A stretch of 64,000 nt of DNA from Aquimarina brevivitae (GCF_004216895.1 NZ_SGXE01000007.1:1-64000); one strand, 5' to 3'. Shown: positions 37,324 through 47,024, counted from the stretch's first letter. Numbers and translations: made by a program. The notes: a model not told the origin generated them from the letters alone.

Positions 37324-37378
37324 ATTACTCTTGTCTTACCTTTATTAGTAAGTAAAATAGTAAAGATCTAATGCTTTA

Positions 37379-38458
37379 TTATTTCCTTTTTAACCAAAAG
37401 TCTTCATTCATACCTTCGATAAGCTTCATTGGATCCGAATTTTCAGATCGTACCTGTTCAGCGATAGGCACAACTTTTTTATCCTTTACTTCAAATTCAA
37501 ACACTCTCGGTGTTGCTTCGTGATCAAATGTTATTTCTAACTTATATTGACCATCTTCAATATTTTCATAGTTTATGTAGTCAGATCCATTCTTAGATTC
37601 TAGTAATCTTAAAGATGTTTTTTCTAACTTATAAGTACCTCTACTTACGTAAATAGATCTTGGCTCCTTGCTCTTTGCTATTACATTTCCTGATTTATAT
37701 AACTTATAAGAATACTTACTGTCAAGATCTGTTTTTTTAGGGTTCGCTGGATTTGGATTAAATTCTAAATGTCTGGTAAATGCACCTAAAATCAAGTTCT
37801 CTCCTTTTTCAAATTTTAAATAGGCATAATCTTCCCAAGGACCTTCAACATACCATAGGGTACTTAAATCCGCATAAGCATCTGAATTTTTTTTGCTTTT
37901 AACCTCAAAATCAAAAGTATAATACTGTTTTTGACCTGCATAAAAATCAATTCTGTATGTACCAGTTCCATGTTCGTCTACCTGGATACGATCTTGAGAG
38001 TCCGCTTTGATGAATAACTTTTTGTTTCCACCACTTCTTTGAGAATCCTCGTATATAAATTCTTTAATTAGTTCGCCATCCTTATACACTTTGGTTTTAA
38101 TATGCTTATCCGAAATGAAGCTAGCTTGACTTCCATCTTTTTTATTATTAGGTACAAATACAGCTTTGTAATAATTAACGTCAAGTGATCCTTTGTCCGA
38201 AAGTTCAGTGTTGCTTAACAACGATCTAAAGGTTACCGCGGCAGACATATCAAACTCTGACCAGTCCATTTCGACCTCTGCTTTGGCAGAAGTATTGTTT
38301 GATCCTGAATCCGAAGTTGAATTGTCATTAGCTTCCTTTCCTTGAAGTTTAGATTTAGCTTTTTTAGCTAATTTACCAAACTGTGCGTGACCAGATTCAA
38401 CTCCTCCTAAAAGGATTAGACCAGCCATAGCAATTTTTAATAGGTTAGTGATTTTCAT
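37379..38458 (-). CDS. Exported protein of unknown function
   Basis: A 359-residue protein with a signal peptide (about 1-25, GHAQ), a basic low-complexity stretch (FGKLAKKAKSKLQGKEAND) and then a Ser/Asn-rich linker. The body is beta-rich with repeated themes (YKDGELIKEFIYEDS, KLYKSGNVIAKSKEP), each near a phrase meaning strand-turn-strand, so two or three similar sandwich domains are likely. I do not recognise the family. Its start is 95 bases from the upstream lipoprotein gene on the same strand, with a region of overlapping hairpins in between, so the two may form a regulated pair. Confidence 0.6.
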   Translation of the reverse strand: MKITNLLKIAMAGLILLGGVESGHAQFGKLAKKAKSKLQGKEANDNSTSDSGSNNTSAKAEVEMDWSEFDMSAAVTFRSLLSNTELSDKGSLDVNYYKAVFVPNNKKDGSQASFISDKHIKTKVYKDGELIKEFIYEDSQRSGGNKKLFIKADSQDRIQVDEHGTGTYRIDFYAGQKQYYTFDFEVKSKKNSDAYADLSTLWYVEGPWEDYAYLKFEKGENLILGAFTRHLEFNPNPANPKKTDLDSKYSYKLYKSGNVIAKSKEPRSIYVSRGTYKLEKTSLRLLESKNGSDYINYENIEDGQYKLEITFDHEATPRVFEFEVKDKKVVPIAEQVRSENSDPMKLIEGMNEDFWLKRK

Positions 38459-38486
38459 TTTTGTTATTAGATTAAGATTAAGTATG

Positions 38487-38518
38487 CTATGAAGCCCTCT
38501 GACTTCATAGTATGAAGT
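38487..38518 (-). promoter_or_regulatory. Three-armed inverted repeat between two envelope genes
   Basis: CTATGAAG (38487-38494) can pair with CTTCATAG (38503-38510), which can also pair with ATGAAGT (38512-38518). The arms are mutually exclusive, so this may be an attenuator, or three half-sites of a repressor operator. It lies 30-60 bases before the 359-residue gene. Confidence 0.35.
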
Positions 38519-38552
38519 TGTGCAATCCCCAACTGGGTTATATAATTACCTT

Positions 38553-39278
38553 TTAGTTACAATCTGGTGGACAGCAGGATCCTGAGTCATACGGATTATC
38601 AGCTCTTTTAGTATCGATAGTTACCTCTCCATCCGCATTCAATGGCAAAAAGACCGGTGTCATTTTATCTTTTTCATTTATCCCCCATGATAAACTGATA
38701 TAGTCTGAAGACGTATGTGATGCCATGTACTTTACCACAGAAGCGGGGTAGCTGAAATGATACAGCCGTTGTCCATCATAAGAAGTAAGTTCTTCTAATT
38801 TATTGACGTCTTTTTGTTCCCAAGCCATTACATATTGGTAAGCCGTTGCCGGTTGGATGGCGTGTTGTGCTACTTTGGTATCGGTGATCGCTGCTTTGTT
38901 GATCTGCTGCATTTCACATTTCTTCAGGCCTTGTGTAATGAATCGTTCTTCTGGGTATATGGTAATTTTCTCCATTATTTCACCAGTTGTCGTAACTCCG
39001 GCAAAAGTTACCACTAGTTCATTATCTAAAACCCCAGGTATGAACCGTACGCTTTCCACCTCTTGATCTCCTGCCAAAATCAGCAATTGTTTAGGTGTAA
39101 TCGCATAGCTATTGTTTTTAGTACCAAATAATTCAGCAAGATCAGCTTCCTGCCAGTTTTTGGCTAATTCTTCTTGAGCTGGGAAAGACGCAGTGGCTTC
39201 TGTTGATTCCTCCTTTTGACAAGAGGCAAATAAAAGCCCTATCACAAACAGATTAATTAATCCTGTCTTTAATTTCAT
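38553..39278 (-). CDS. Lipoprotein of unknown function with Cys-rich tail
   Basis: A 241-residue lipoprotein (LLFASC, Cys at about 20). The soluble part (LAKNWQEADLAELFGTK, RFIPGVLDNELVVTF, YVMAWEQKDVNKLEELTSYDGQ) is not a family I know. The C-terminus NPYDSGSCCPPDCN carries three Cys in five residues, suggestive of metal binding or disulfide cross-linking at the surface. A TTG-N19-TACATTTA promoter precedes it. The 359-residue exported protein follows downstream. Confidence 0.55.
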   Translation of the reverse strand: MKLKTGLINLFVIGLLFASCQKEESTEATASFPAQEELAKNWQEADLAELFGTKNNSYAITPKQLLILAGDQEVESVRFIPGVLDNELVVTFAGVTTTGEIMEKITIYPEERFITQGLKKCEMQQINKAAITDTKVAQHAIQPATAYQYVMAWEQKDVNKLEELTSYDGQRLYHFSYPASVVKYMASHTSSDYISLSWGINEKDKMTPVFLPLNADGEVTIDTKRADNPYDSGSCCPPDCN

Positions 39279-39306
39279 GGTTTTAAAAATTGAGTTAGTT
39301 CCTCGG

Positions 39307-39336
39307 TAAATGTAGCTAATGAATTTATGCCGACAA
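39307..39336 (-). promoter_or_regulatory. Promoter of the Cys-tailed lipoprotein gene
   Basis: On the minus strand TTG (39334-39336), 19 bases, TACATTTA (39307-39314): seven of eight matches to the -7 consensus. It lies about 30 bases before the ATG. Confidence 0.45.
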
Positions 39337-39581
39337 AAAATAATTTACTTGTAAATTTAAGCGTAGTTGTTAACAAACTCAATATCATAAAACTATAAGA
39401 GTCTTTTCCATAAAACCGTATTAATTATTTGAAATGTAGTATTTTAATGCAACACATCAATTAATTAGTAGGATTTTTTACACATAAATGCTAAAACCTT
39501 CCTGATTTTTAACCAAACAACTGTCTTTACCAACTGATTATCGATTACTTTTCATATTTCCTTAACAATTAACTCGAATAG

Positions 39582-39612
39582 TTGTGGTTTTACCTTTCCT
39601 CGTTTATTTTTG
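39582..39612 (+). promoter_or_regulatory. Upstream promoter in the gap before the RHS operon
   Basis: TTG (39582-39584), 20 bases, TATTTTTG (39605-39612), a perfect match. Directly downstream only a 35-codon frame (39639-39746) is open, so it either drives a small RNA or peptide or gives the RHS operon a leader of about 350 bases. Confidence 0.45.
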
Positions 39613-39798
39613 CACCTTTCTTAATCGGCCCCAAAACGATGAAAAATCACATCACAATACTTTTTCATAAACACATATATCAAAGTACACTGATATGCTT
39701 AATAAAAGTATATAACACATTACATATGTTAAAATTAAAAATATAAGGTAACATATTTTGATGTCATGACACATTATAATAAAACCACCTATATAAAA

Positions 39799-39830
39799 TT
39801 GAATAAGCAGCTTGTATGAAATTATTTTTG
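39799..39830 (+). promoter_or_regulatory. Proximal promoter of the fibre-RHS operon
   Basis: TTG (39799-39801), 21 bases, TATTTTTG (39823-39830). The predicted leader to the first gene at 39970 is about 130 bases. Confidence 0.45.
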
Positions 39831-39969
39831 ACTGCCCTCAGCGTTTTTATTATTGATCTTGTCTATCGATGGATGACTATTAAATATACTACAGCAAGAT
39901 TAAAGAAAATCAACTCTGATTTTATCTTAACTCACCTTTTTTTGTATCAAATTCTAATTTTCAAATGAA

Positions 39970-41025
39970 ATGAAAAAACTTTTCTTTTTTGCCGGTATTT
40001 TATTGTGTTGCATCAATGCCATAGCACAAGACCATTATAAAATGAAATACTCCTTAGGGCAATCTTCCTACGGTAAATGGTATAAACTTATGAATATAGA
40101 TCTTAACGGTAATGGACAGTACAATTCAATTAACATTACAGTTAACTTTCATTACGTAAACACTTTTATAAAATATAATGCTACAGCTGTTCTTCGATTA
40201 AGAGAAAATTCAACTGGTGATTGGCAACATAATGCTGAGGGGATTAATAAAAAAGTTTTAAAATTAAAAGAAGTCGCAAATAATATCTATGAGCTATGGG
40301 GTTTTTCTGCTGGTAATTATGGCCATTTGTCATTTACCTCTACGGTTACCAAAGAAGCTCCTTTTATTATGACTATTCCCAGTACACCGATCGTATCCTC
40401 AAATATTGACGCACTTGTCGATGTACCAATTCTAGGAGATTGGTACTTTTCATCCGGAAAAATAGAAGTACAAAAAGAAGGAACTTTTGCGGGAAAATGG
40501 AATCCTAATGAAAGCTATTTTACACTATCTAACCCTAATGGATCCAGTATTATGATGGATACCAACGAAATCTATAGTAGTGGAGCTTTACATATTGGAT
40601 CTAAATCTGGAGAAATTGTAAGATTTAGAGCTATTACTGAAACATCCACAAGTGACAAAATGGTGATAAAAAATGATGGCAAGGTGGGTATTGGAACTAT
40701 GTCTCCCGACTCCGAACTTACCGTAAAAGGCAACATCCACGCAGAGGAGATAAAAATAGACCTCTCCGTCCCCGCACCGGATTATGTATTTACCAAAGAA
40801 TACGACTTGCTCTCTATCGAAGAAGTACAACAGCATATTGCTAATAAAGGACATCTGCCTAACATCCCCTCTGCTAAAGAAATGGAAGCTAATGGCGTTG
40901 AGCTTGGTGTAATGAACATGAAACTCCTAGAAAAAATTGAAGAACTGACCCTATACACGATTGAACAAGAAAAACGTATTAAGTCACTCGAAGAAAAATT
41001 AGAGAAAATTTTAAGCGCTAAATAA
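39970..41025 (+). CDS. Secreted fibre-like protein 1 of the RHS operon
   Basis: A 351-residue protein: Sec signal (1-20, AIAQD), a beta-rich N-terminal half specific to this copy, a GKVGIGTMSPDSELTVKG motif (fibre-type triple-beta repeat) at about 238-255, then a module of about 100 residues (NIHAEEIKIDLSVPAPDYVF, GHLPNIPSAKEMEANGVELG) that recurs in the next two genes, and a C-terminal coiled coil. This layout is typical of trimeric tail-fibre-like proteins of Flavobacteria, where the conserved end drives trimer assembly and the N-terminus varies. First gene of the operon; the next ATG is 7 bases on. Confidence 0.75.
   Translation: MKKLFFFAGILLCCINAIAQDHYKMKYSLGQSSYGKWYKLMNIDLNGNGQYNSINITVNFHYVNTFIKYNATAVLRLRENSTGDWQHNAEGINKKVLKLKEVANNIYELWGFSAGNYGHLSFTSTVTKEAPFIMTIPSTPIVSSNIDALVDVPILGDWYFSSGKIEVQKEGTFAGKWNPNESYFTLSNPNGSSIMMDTNEIYSSGALHIGSKSGEIVRFRAITETSTSDKMVIKNDGKVGIGTMSPDSELTVKGNIHAEEIKIDLSVPAPDYVFTKEYDLLSIEEVQQHIANKGHLPNIPSAKEMEANGVELGVMNMKLLEKIEELTLYTIEQEKRIKSLEEKLEKILSAK
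40707..40974 (+). repeat. Repeated fibre 3' module, copy A
   Basis: Closely similar DNA recurs at 41647-41914 (copy B) and 43132-43399 (copy C). It covers the VKGNIHAEE to LYTI(E/A)QE coding part of the three fibre-like genes, a target for recombination or gene conversion. Confidence 0.85.
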
Positions 41026-41032
41026 CGATGCT

Positions 41033-42034
41033 ATGAAGTATTTAATCACAGTTTTATTGATTCTAACCAGTATTGACATTGTAGCGCAACAGCAATATAA
41101 TGAAGATGAACCAACAGCTAATATGGCTGGGGGCATCTACTATCAAATAGGTCCAGGAAGTAATAATACATTGAATTGGCAATATCCCTATGGTACTAAA
41201 TTAACAGTAAGTGGATCTGCCTGTTGCAGGAATTTTGAATTAATCTCAACTGCCTATCCCCATGGTGATCTAAAATTTAGACAATGGGATGCAAGTGATA
41301 GTCAGTGGACTGGATGGAGATCTATTTTGATGGAGGACGAAAATGGTTTTGTTGGTTTAGGTATAACTACCCCACAATCTATATTCCATATCCAAAAAGG
41401 AGTTTCTGGTGGTAATCCTCACGGATATTCTGATCTTACTGTTGAAGATAATGAAAATGGAATGATCTCAATTTTAACACCAAACAATAAATTTGGATAT
41501 TTTGGATTCGCTGATCAAGATGACGACTATGTTGCCGGAATGCAATACAATCACAGCTCTGATAAGCTAACATTTCGCGTAAACAATCACAATAGCGATG
41601 TAGTTATAGACAGTAATGGTAATGTAGGTATAGGAACCAACTCTCCTGACACTAAACTTACCGTAAAAGGAAACATCCACGCAGAAGAGGTAAAAATCGA
41701 CCTATCCGTACCCGGACCAGATTATGTGTTTACCAAAGACTACGACTTGCTTTCTATCGAGGAAGTAAAACAGCATATTGCTGATAAAGGACATCTGCCT
41801 AACATACCCTCTGCTATAGAAATGGAAGCTAATGGTGTGGAACTGGGTGTAATGAATATGAAACTTTTAGAAAAGATTGAGGAGTTAACCTTGTATACCA
41901 TTGCACAAGAAGAAAAACTTAATGAACTAGACACTTTAAAAGAACAAAATAAGACACTTCAAAAAGAACTCCGGGATCAAAAAATTAAACTAGCTAAACT
42001 AGAAGAAAAACTAAACCTGCTTTTAAAAGACTAA
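41033..42034 (+). CDS. Secreted fibre-like protein 2 of the RHS operon
   Basis: A 333-residue protein with a Sec signal (1-19, IVAQQ) and a different N-terminal domain (GGIYYQIGPGSNNTLNWQYP, FRQWDASDSQWTGWRSIL, the latter recalling tail-fibre pyocin-knob repeats). GNVGIGTNSPDTKLTVKG precedes the shared module, which is nearly identical to that of the neighbours. The coiled coil at the end (about 290-333) is longer than in copy 1. Spacing is 7 bases from the gene before and 6 to the gene after. The N-terminus carries CCRNFE, so disulfides are possible. Confidence 0.75.
   Translation: MKYLITVLLILTSIDIVAQQQYNEDEPTANMAGGIYYQIGPGSNNTLNWQYPYGTKLTVSGSACCRNFELISTAYPHGDLKFRQWDASDSQWTGWRSILMEDENGFVGLGITTPQSIFHIQKGVSGGNPHGYSDLTVEDNENGMISILTPNNKFGYFGFADQDDDYVAGMQYNHSSDKLTFRVNNHNSDVVIDSNGNVGIGTNSPDTKLTVKGNIHAEEVKIDLSVPGPDYVFTKDYDLLSIEEVKQHIADKGHLPNIPSAIEMEANGVELGVMNMKLLEKIEELTLYTIAQEEKLNELDTLKEQNKTLQKELRDQKIKLAKLEEKLNLLLKD
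41647..41914 (+). repeat. Repeated fibre 3' module, copy B
   Basis: Copy of the module at 40707-40974 at an offset of 940 bases, with scattered synonymous differences. Confidence 0.85.
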
Positions 42035-42040
42035 ATAACC

Positions 42041-43507
42041 ATGAAAAACTTTTATCTACTAATACTTACGATTGCAACTATCCAACTAGGATTTAGCCAA
42101 CAACCTACCTATAATGTAACTGCTGGTAACGGTAACGGGTTACGGTTTTGGAGTAGCGATAGCTACAAGATCCATATGGGCAACACTGCTGACTATAAAT
42201 ACGGTCCTGTAACGGATTACAGTATCAAAATGAACATGAATGGTAGTGTTGGACGCGGATGGGTGTGGGGTATCCACGGTGTTACTCCGGTCGCTGCGTT
42301 AAGTAACGAAGGGGATTTTCAGATTGCTAGAAATTTTAGAGCACTCGGTAATATCACTATGGATGGCAATAACGTGAGCCTTCCTTTAAATGCAACCAAT
42401 AATGACCCTAATAATTATGTGAACAACTATGACTTTAGGATTAGAAAATCTAACAATAGTTTCTATATAGGACTGTCTAATGAATTTAATGTTAGAAAGG
42501 TATATCTGCAATCAGGACATGTCGCAAGCGAATGGGCCAGTGGAACTGGAACAATCTCCTTAAATCCATTTGGAGGAAATGTGGGTATAGGCACTACGGA
42601 TCCTAAGGTAAAATTACACGTCAATGGTAGCATTAGGGGTAATGCAGCTGGGGAAGCACTACGTGTACAGACACCAACTGGGTATTTAGACCTTGGTGCT
42701 CAAAATTCCAGCTGGGCACATATTTATACAGACCGCCCTAAAATTATTTTTAATAAGGACGTTCATACTGCTACTAATGCCTTTTCTTCCTACAATGATG
42801 ACTTAGTTCTTAAAACAAAGGGAACAGAACGACTAAGAGTTGATGATGAAACTGGTAATGTTGGTATAGGAAATCAGGCTCCAATCGCCAAATTACATAT
42901 TACAGGAGATCTTTTTATGAACCAAGGAGAAGGTTTTCGACTTTTTGGAGATTCAAGCTATTTTGGCCAATGGAAGGATGGTATTGTTTTCGAAATGCAA
43001 GATGCAAATGCTAGCAATGGCTCAACTGATGGTGGATTTGTATTTAGAGGCTTCACACCAACTGATAATATATCTACAGATTGGATGGTCATAAAGTCTG
43101 GTGGACTGGTTGGCATCGGCACCACCTCCCCTGACGCTAAACTAACGGTTAAAGGTAACATCCACGCCGAAGAAGTGAAAATTGATCTCTCCGTACCGGC
43201 ACCAGATTATGTGTTTACAAAAGACTACGACTTATTGACCATTGAAGAAGTACAACAGCATATTGCAGCAAAAGGGCACTTACCTAACGTGCCTTCTGCA
43301 AAGGAAATGGAAGCTGAGGGCGTGGAGCTTGGTGTAATGAATATGAAACTTCTAGAAAAAATTGAGGAGTTAACCTTGTATACCATTGCACAAGAAGAAA
43401 AATTAAAAAATCAAGAACAAATTAATCAAGAACTTCAACAGAAAAATGAAGCATTGGAAGAACGTTTGGAAAGAATTGAGTCAATTATTACTCAGAATAA
43501 ACAATAA
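42041..43507 (+). CDS. Secreted fibre-like protein 3 of the RHS operon
   Basis: A 488-residue protein, the longest of the three: Sec signal (1-19, GFSQQ) and three VGIG-type motifs (NVGIGTTDPKVKLHVNGSI, NVGIGNQAPIAKLHITG, VGIGTTSPDAKLTVKG), so several beta-prism or fibre repeats in series. The shared module and a coiled coil of about 45 residues follow. Among the three this copy is most like a stand-alone fibre. It ends 22 bases before the first RHS-type gene, so the fibres and RHS proteins are probably made together. Attachment partner unknown. Confidence 0.75.
   Translation: MKNFYLLILTIATIQLGFSQQPTYNVTAGNGNGLRFWSSDSYKIHMGNTADYKYGPVTDYSIKMNMNGSVGRGWVWGIHGVTPVAALSNEGDFQIARNFRALGNITMDGNNVSLPLNATNNDPNNYVNNYDFRIRKSNNSFYIGLSNEFNVRKVYLQSGHVASEWASGTGTISLNPFGGNVGIGTTDPKVKLHVNGSIRGNAAGEALRVQTPTGYLDLGAQNSSWAHIYTDRPKIIFNKDVHTATNAFSSYNDDLVLKTKGTERLRVDDETGNVGIGNQAPIAKLHITGDLFMNQGEGFRLFGDSSYFGQWKDGIVFEMQDANASNGSTDGGFVFRGFTPTDNISTDWMVIKSGGLVGIGTTSPDAKLTVKGNIHAEEVKIDLSVPAPDYVFTKDYDLLTIEEVQQHIAAKGHLPNVPSAKEMEAEGVELGVMNMKLLEKIEELTLYTIAQEEKLKNQEQINQELQQKNEALEERLERIESIITQNKQ
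43132..43399 (+). repeat. Repeated fibre 3' module, copy C
   Basis: Copy of the module at 40707-40974 at an offset of 2425 bases. Confidence 0.85.
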
Positions 43508-43529
43508 TAATACTGAACATTAAAATAAA

Positions 43530-46500
43530 ATGAAAAGATTAATTTATTTCTGCTTTGTAGTTATTATATCAAGCACTAATTTGATTTATGGACAGATTAA
43601 TGAAAATAATAGACCAGGTATAATGCCATCAAGTCCGACAGCATTTGAATTTTTAAAATATGGCGAAGTCCCGGTTAGTAAATATACTGGAGTTCCTAAT
43701 ATAAATATTCCTATTTATACGATTAAAGCAAAGGGAATGGATTTTCCTATTAATTTAAGTTATCACTCAAACGGATTTAGAGTAGATGAAGAAGCCGGAT
43801 GGACTGGTCTTGGATGGACATTGAATACCGGTGGCAATATTGTACAAATCATAAATGGATACGACGACTTTGGGCCCTATAAAAACAGACAGTTTATAGA
43901 TATTGATGAAATAGCTGATGTCGTTTCCGACGGCTCCGCTCCTGGAGGGATTTTAGACTCGTGTAATGGAACTTATATTGGTATAGATGATTATTATTTT
44001 AATTTACCCGGTAACTCAAGACGCTGTGGTCGACCAGAGGGGTCTTCAAGTGTAGTTCCACCAGGGATATTTGGAGCTGAACAATTAGATTTTGAACCGG
44101 ATGTATTCAAATTCAATGCATTAGGATATTCCGGTACTTTTGTCTTAGACTGGGAAACAGAAACCTTTAAATGTTTAACAGATCCAAGAATAAAAATTAC
44201 AAAATCTCAAAACTCGCATTCTGAAATAACTATAATACTACCGGAAGGACATCATTTAGTTTTTTCTGTAAAAGAAGAAACTACAATGTTAAAAGGTGAC
44301 ATACCTTACATTTCAGAGTACTATCAAGATTTATATACAATTAGAACAAGCCGAGTATATAAACTAGATCATATTTTTACCAGTCATAATGATCATCTGG
44401 AGTTTTTCTATACAATTACAGAAACAGTCAAAAACTATGTTAACAGAACAGATGTCACTATATCATATGAAAACTCTGGATCAGGCAGTGGTAATCTTGG
44501 TGCAGCAGGACTAGCTGCATCATCAGGTGGATCCGCAATAGTAACTGAGCAACCATTTTCATATTTAAATAAAATAAAATTTAATGGAGGTGTAATTCTT
44601 TTCAATTCTTCCGAACGATTAGATTTAGCCAGAAGTAGAAAGCTAGATAATATTACAATAAAAGAAAATGAGACAAGCAATAAAATCTTTAAAAAGTTTG
44701 ACTTTCATTTTAGTTATTTTATTGGCCACACTAATGGAAATTACGATGATAACAATTACGACTATATAGCTCCTAACTTAACGAAACCATTACAAGAAAG
44801 AACCCATAGACTAAAATTAGATTCATTAACGGATTCTACAAAGCCCTCATATAGCTTTACATATAATACTGAGCCATTACCACAAAAAACATCATATGCT
44901 AAAGATTATTGGGGATATTATAATGGTAAACTCAATAACTCTTCTCTTTTTGTCGATTTAAGCAGATTCAATTATGCAATTACTACCAGTAACGGCAATA
45001 ATAGAAGTGCAGTTGAATCCTATTGTAAGTCTGGGATATTAGAGCGTATAAAGTATCCTACTGGAGGTTATACTCAATTTGATTATGAATTAAATTCATT
45101 TAATAATTATTATGTTCCTAACGCTGATGACGACCCCATATTTAAAGAAGTACTTATACAAGTTGGAACACCAAACGGTAATCCAAATACGCGATCCCAA
45201 ATGGCAGAAATTTTTGAAACTACCCCATCTTTAGAGGGTAATTATTTGTTGAGTACCAGAGGCTGTACCAATCTTGGAAATTATGAAGCCTATGCGGACA
45301 CTTATATTAGAATTGATTATTATGATGATGCTATTACTGAAGAAGTAGCCAACGATCCTTACGGTTATATGCACGCACTTAGCGGTAAAGAGCAATATAT
45401 TGTTGACACTGAATATATACAAATGACGGCTACTGACCCAGAAGAGGTGCTAAATAACTCTTTTTCTTACTCATTAAAAAAAGCGGGAGTCGTCAAATTT
45501 ACTGCTGTAGGAGGTTGTGGCACCTATAATGGAACTACCAATAGTAGTGGTGCTTGGATGACTTTGCAAGGTAATATAGTTGTTAATGCAACTGAAGAAC
45601 CTGATTCCAATTCCTATGGAGCAGGTTTAAGGATTAAAAACATCAAACACTTTAATTTTGACAATCAATTACTGAGTCAAAAAACATATAGCTATAAAGA
45701 TGGTAAATTAATGACTCCCCTTAGATTTTATAATAAATCCTATATCTCCGCTTATGATTACCCTTCGTATGACGAGAGTGGTAATTTTATTGGAGCTTAT
45801 AGAGCTATTGGATTTAGAAAAAAAGAAACGACCTCAAGTTTTGTCATTCCCTCTACCAATGCATCAGGAAATTTTGTAGGTTATAATGAAGTTTCAGAAT
45901 CTTTTGTTTCAAATAATGATGAAAACAAGTTTAATGGTAAAATAACAGGGAGATATGAAAACCATATTGATGATGGCATTTTTCCTTTGGAATTAAATAA
46001 TGTTATAGATAATAATGATTGGTACTCGAACGGTCATTTCACAGAGCTTAACCTACCTACAAGAGAAAAAAATGATATTAAAAATGGATCATTATTAGAA
46101 GAGTTAATTTTTGATAAAAATAACATTCTGAAGAAAAAGACAATCAATACTTACACTAGTGAATTGAATAACTTCTGTGTAAATGGGGTTAAAGTAGGTC
46201 CTGTTATTGAGAGAGCTAATTGTGGTGCTTGGCAACATACCAATCCAACATATACTCAAAAATATCTCCTTGGTGTTTACCCGATAAGAGGTATTTATAC
46301 CAAACTAGTAAACACTACTAATATAAATTATTTTGACAATAATGAAATAACTTCTTCTGAACAATTCATTTACGATTCTAATCTTCAACTCAAAGAAAAA
46401 AGAAGTACAACTTCTGAAGGCAATGAAATCATCGAGTACTTTAAATATCCGATGTCCTCAAATTCAAATTACTTTACAAATCTTTTGGAATACAAAGTAG

Positions 46501-47024
46501 AAAATAATAATCAAACAGTTCAGGATGTTGATTACACCTATTCACCTATAACCTCTGTTGGACTGCATCATACTGCGTATCTATTAGGCTCCGAGACTGA
46601 TCAAATTCAAGATATTGCAACTTTTTATAATTATGACAATCAAGGAAGTATTAAAAGTACATATCAGAGAAATAACGCTTTAAAAACATATTATATATGG
46701 GATTATTATAACAAATATCCTGTTGCTAAAGTAGAAACCGTACAGACTACAGGAATCCCAACTGCTATAGAAAACGATATTATTAATGCTTCTATCGATA
46801 TGGAGTCGCAAGCGTTACAAAATGCTTTTACCGATTTAAGACAGGCGATGCCTAATGCTATGATCACCACCTATACTTATGAGAATCTAGTAGGTGTCAA
46901 ATCAATCACCGATACTCGTGGCAATACCACCACGTATCACTATGATGAACATAATAGATTAGAGTTTGTTAAAGATAAAGATGGCAAGCTGATATCTGAA
47001 AACAAGTACAACTACAAAAACTAA
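43530..47024 (+). CDS. Large secreted SpvB/RHS-like protein (first half of a two-part RHS system)
   Basis: A 1164-residue protein with a Sec signal (1-22, IYGQI). The start (PSSPTAFEFLKYGEVPVSKYTG, INLSYHSNGFRVDEEAGWTGLG) is typical of the N-terminal part of RHS/SpvB-like proteins in Bacteroidetes. The C-terminal 150 residues contain RHS-type YD motifs (DTRGNTTTYHYDEHNRLEFV). It lacks an RHS core and toxin tip; these are in the next gene, whose ATG overlaps its stop by one base. By analogy with TcB/TcC pairs, the two chains may together build a cage around the toxin tip; this is inference. Confidence 0.8.
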   Translation: MKRLIYFCFVVIISSTNLIYGQINENNRPGIMPSSPTAFEFLKYGEVPVSKYTGVPNINIPIYTIKAKGMDFPINLSYHSNGFRVDEEAGWTGLGWTLNTGGNIVQIINGYDDFGPYKNRQFIDIDEIADVVSDGSAPGGILDSCNGTYIGIDDYYFNLPGNSRRCGRPEGSSSVVPPGIFGAEQLDFEPDVFKFNALGYSGTFVLDWETETFKCLTDPRIKITKSQNSHSEITIILPEGHHLVFSVKEETTMLKGDIPYISEYYQDLYTIRTSRVYKLDHIFTSHNDHLEFFYTITETVKNYVNRTDVTISYENSGSGSGNLGAAGLAASSGGSAIVTEQPFSYLNKIKFNGGVILFNSSERLDLARSRKLDNITIKENETSNKIFKKFDFHFSYFIGHTNGNYDDNNYDYIAPNLTKPLQERTHRLKLDSLTDSTKPSYSFTYNTEPLPQKTSYAKDYWGYYNGKLNNSSLFVDLSRFNYAITTSNGNNRSAVESYCKSGILERIKYPTGGYTQFDYELNSFNNYYVPNADDDPIFKEVLIQVGTPNGNPNTRSQMAEIFETTPSLEGNYLLSTRGCTNLGNYEAYADTYIRIDYYDDAITEEVANDPYGYMHALSGKEQYIVDTEYIQMTATDPEEVLNNSFSYSLKKAGVVKFTAVGGCGTYNGTTNSSGAWMTLQGNIVVNATEEPDSNSYGAGLRIKNIKHFNFDNQLLSQKTYSYKDGKLMTPLRFYNKSYISAYDYPSYDESGNFIGAYRAIGFRKKETTSSFVIPSTNASGNFVGYNEVSESFVSNNDENKFNGKITGRYENHIDDGIFPLELNNVIDNNDWYSNGHFTELNLPTREKNDIKNGSLLEELIFDKNNILKKKTINTYTSELNNFCVNGVKVGPVIERANCGAWQHTNPTYTQKYLLGVYPIRGIYTKLVNTTNINYFDNNEITSSEQFIYDSNLQLKEKRSTTSEGNEIIEYFKYPMSSNSNYFTNLLEYKVENNNQTVQDVDYTYSPITSVGLHHTAYLLGSETDQIQDIATFYNYDNQGSIKSTYQRNNALKTYYIWDYYNKYPVAKVETVQTTGIPTAIENDIINASIDMESQALQNAFTDLRQAMPNAMITTYTYENLVGVKSITDTRGNTTTYHYDEHNRLEFVKDKDGKLISENKYNYKN

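Noticed and set aside
39816..39968. 50-codon frame MKLFLTALSVFII upstream of the first fibre gene
   Set aside because: It begins inside the predicted -7 region of the proximal promoter and resembles no known peptide; support is too weak to list as a gene.
39970..43507. Fibre-like genes as part of a prophage
   Set aside because: All three have Sec signal peptides and stand before RHS genes; no capsid, terminase, portal or integrase gene is near.
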